A stretch of 50,916 nucleotides of DNA. It comes from UBA8950 sp034411635 (GTDB taxonomy: Bacteria > Chloroflexota > Anaerolineae > Anaerolineales > Villigracilaceae). The stretch is taken from assembly GCA_034411635.1 (NCBI GenBank), contig DAOUML010000014.1:1-50916 (forward strand), in the 5' to 3' direction. This document shows, piece after piece, positions 50,735-50,916 of this stretch (the first letter of the stretch is position 1; the number at the start of each line of letters is the position of its first letter). Both the position numbers and the translations under genes were made by a program. Under the pieces are notes generated by a model. The model did not search any database. It saw only the letters and a program-made list of their open reading frames with translations, and was not told the DNA's origin.

Positions 50735-50916
50735 ATAAGACTTCTTGCATAAGTCCTGAGCGGAGCGTGTTTCGACAGGCTCAACAACCATCCTTCGACT
50801 ACGGGCTTCGCAAAATCCGCTTCGCCCTCCGCTCAGGACGGCAATGCTTTATGCAAAAAAGCGCAGTCGAAGGACACTTATAGGCTGCCATTGATGACTT
50901 TTGCAAGAGGTCTATA
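50735..50916. mobile_element. MITE-like element with imperfect terminal inverted repeats
   Basis: The left end AGACTTCTTGCATAAGTC (50738-50755) and the complement of the right end, AGACCTCTTGCAAAAGTC (50913-50896), match at 16 of 18 positions. Inside is a second inverted pair (CTGAGCGGAG and CTCCGCTCAG) and the words CCTTCGACTACGG and CGACAGGCTC. There is no coding capacity. The right end coincides with the window edge, so its full extent is not certain. Confidence 0.6.

Overview
The window looks like chromosomal sequence from a monoderm, menaquinone-using bacterium, most likely Chloroflexota (class Anaerolineae). This taxonomic call is inference. It rests on the mix of lipoprotein-anchored solute-binding proteins and hydrolases, a MenG-type methyltransferase, a multidomain cyclase/AAA/TPR regulator, and many intergenic palindromic repeats. 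No rRNA, tRNA, CRISPR array, phage gene or transposase was found.

Left third (1-18 kb). A lipoprotein S41-type peptidase and a membrane transglutaminase-like protein form a pair that converges on the translation cluster infC-rpmI-rplT. IF-3 appears to start at a non-canonical AUA codon, and a terminator-like hairpin separates infC from rpmI. An MFS exporter with a good promoter lies upstream of infC. A 1137-residue zinc ribbon/class III cyclase/AAA/TPR protein follows, then a run of small-molecule enzymes: dienelactone hydrolase-like, OsmC, esterase, SMP-30 lactonase and a membrane O-acyltransferase. An Rrf2-type Fe-S regulator with its own palindromic operator region comes next. A minus-strand operon then carries menG, a second methyltransferase and a patatin-like lipase.

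Middle (18.1-36.9 kb). This is a xylan/xylose utilisation locus. xylA-xylB and the ROK repressor gene xylR are divergent around a 25-bp XylR-type operator and a TTGACA-17-TATAAT promoter. xylFGH (xylose ABC importer) follows xylR. Facing them is a minus-strand operon of LacI-type regulator, oligosaccharide-binding lipoprotein, two permeases, GH43, GH8 lipoprotein and GH3. Two identical 14-bp LacI-type palindromes lie upstream of lacI and of the binding-protein gene. Together the genes would cut xylo-oligosaccharides outside and inside the cell, import xylose and oligosaccharides, and convert xylose to xylulose 5-phosphate. The oligosaccharide importer lacks its own ATPase.

Right third (37-50.9 kb). 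Housekeeping genes come first: a MESH1-like HD hydrolase, ruvA, proC, a pirin whose consensus promoter is covered by a perfect palindrome, an M50-like membrane protein and tpiA. An iron(III)-type ABC importer (binding lipoprotein, fused permease, ATPase) follows, then a solitary CoxM/XdhB-like FAD-binding protein. The window closes with two tandem paralogous polytopic membrane proteins of unknown function, in noticeably more A/T-rich DNA, and a MITE-like element with inverted ends that reaches the window edge.

Several families of short inverted-repeat elements are scattered between genes, and one is inserted inside the xylan operon. No wholly new multi-gene system is evident. The least explained parts are the tandem membrane paralogues, the GH8 protein with a degenerate extra domain, the orphan FAD subunit and the small mobile repeats.
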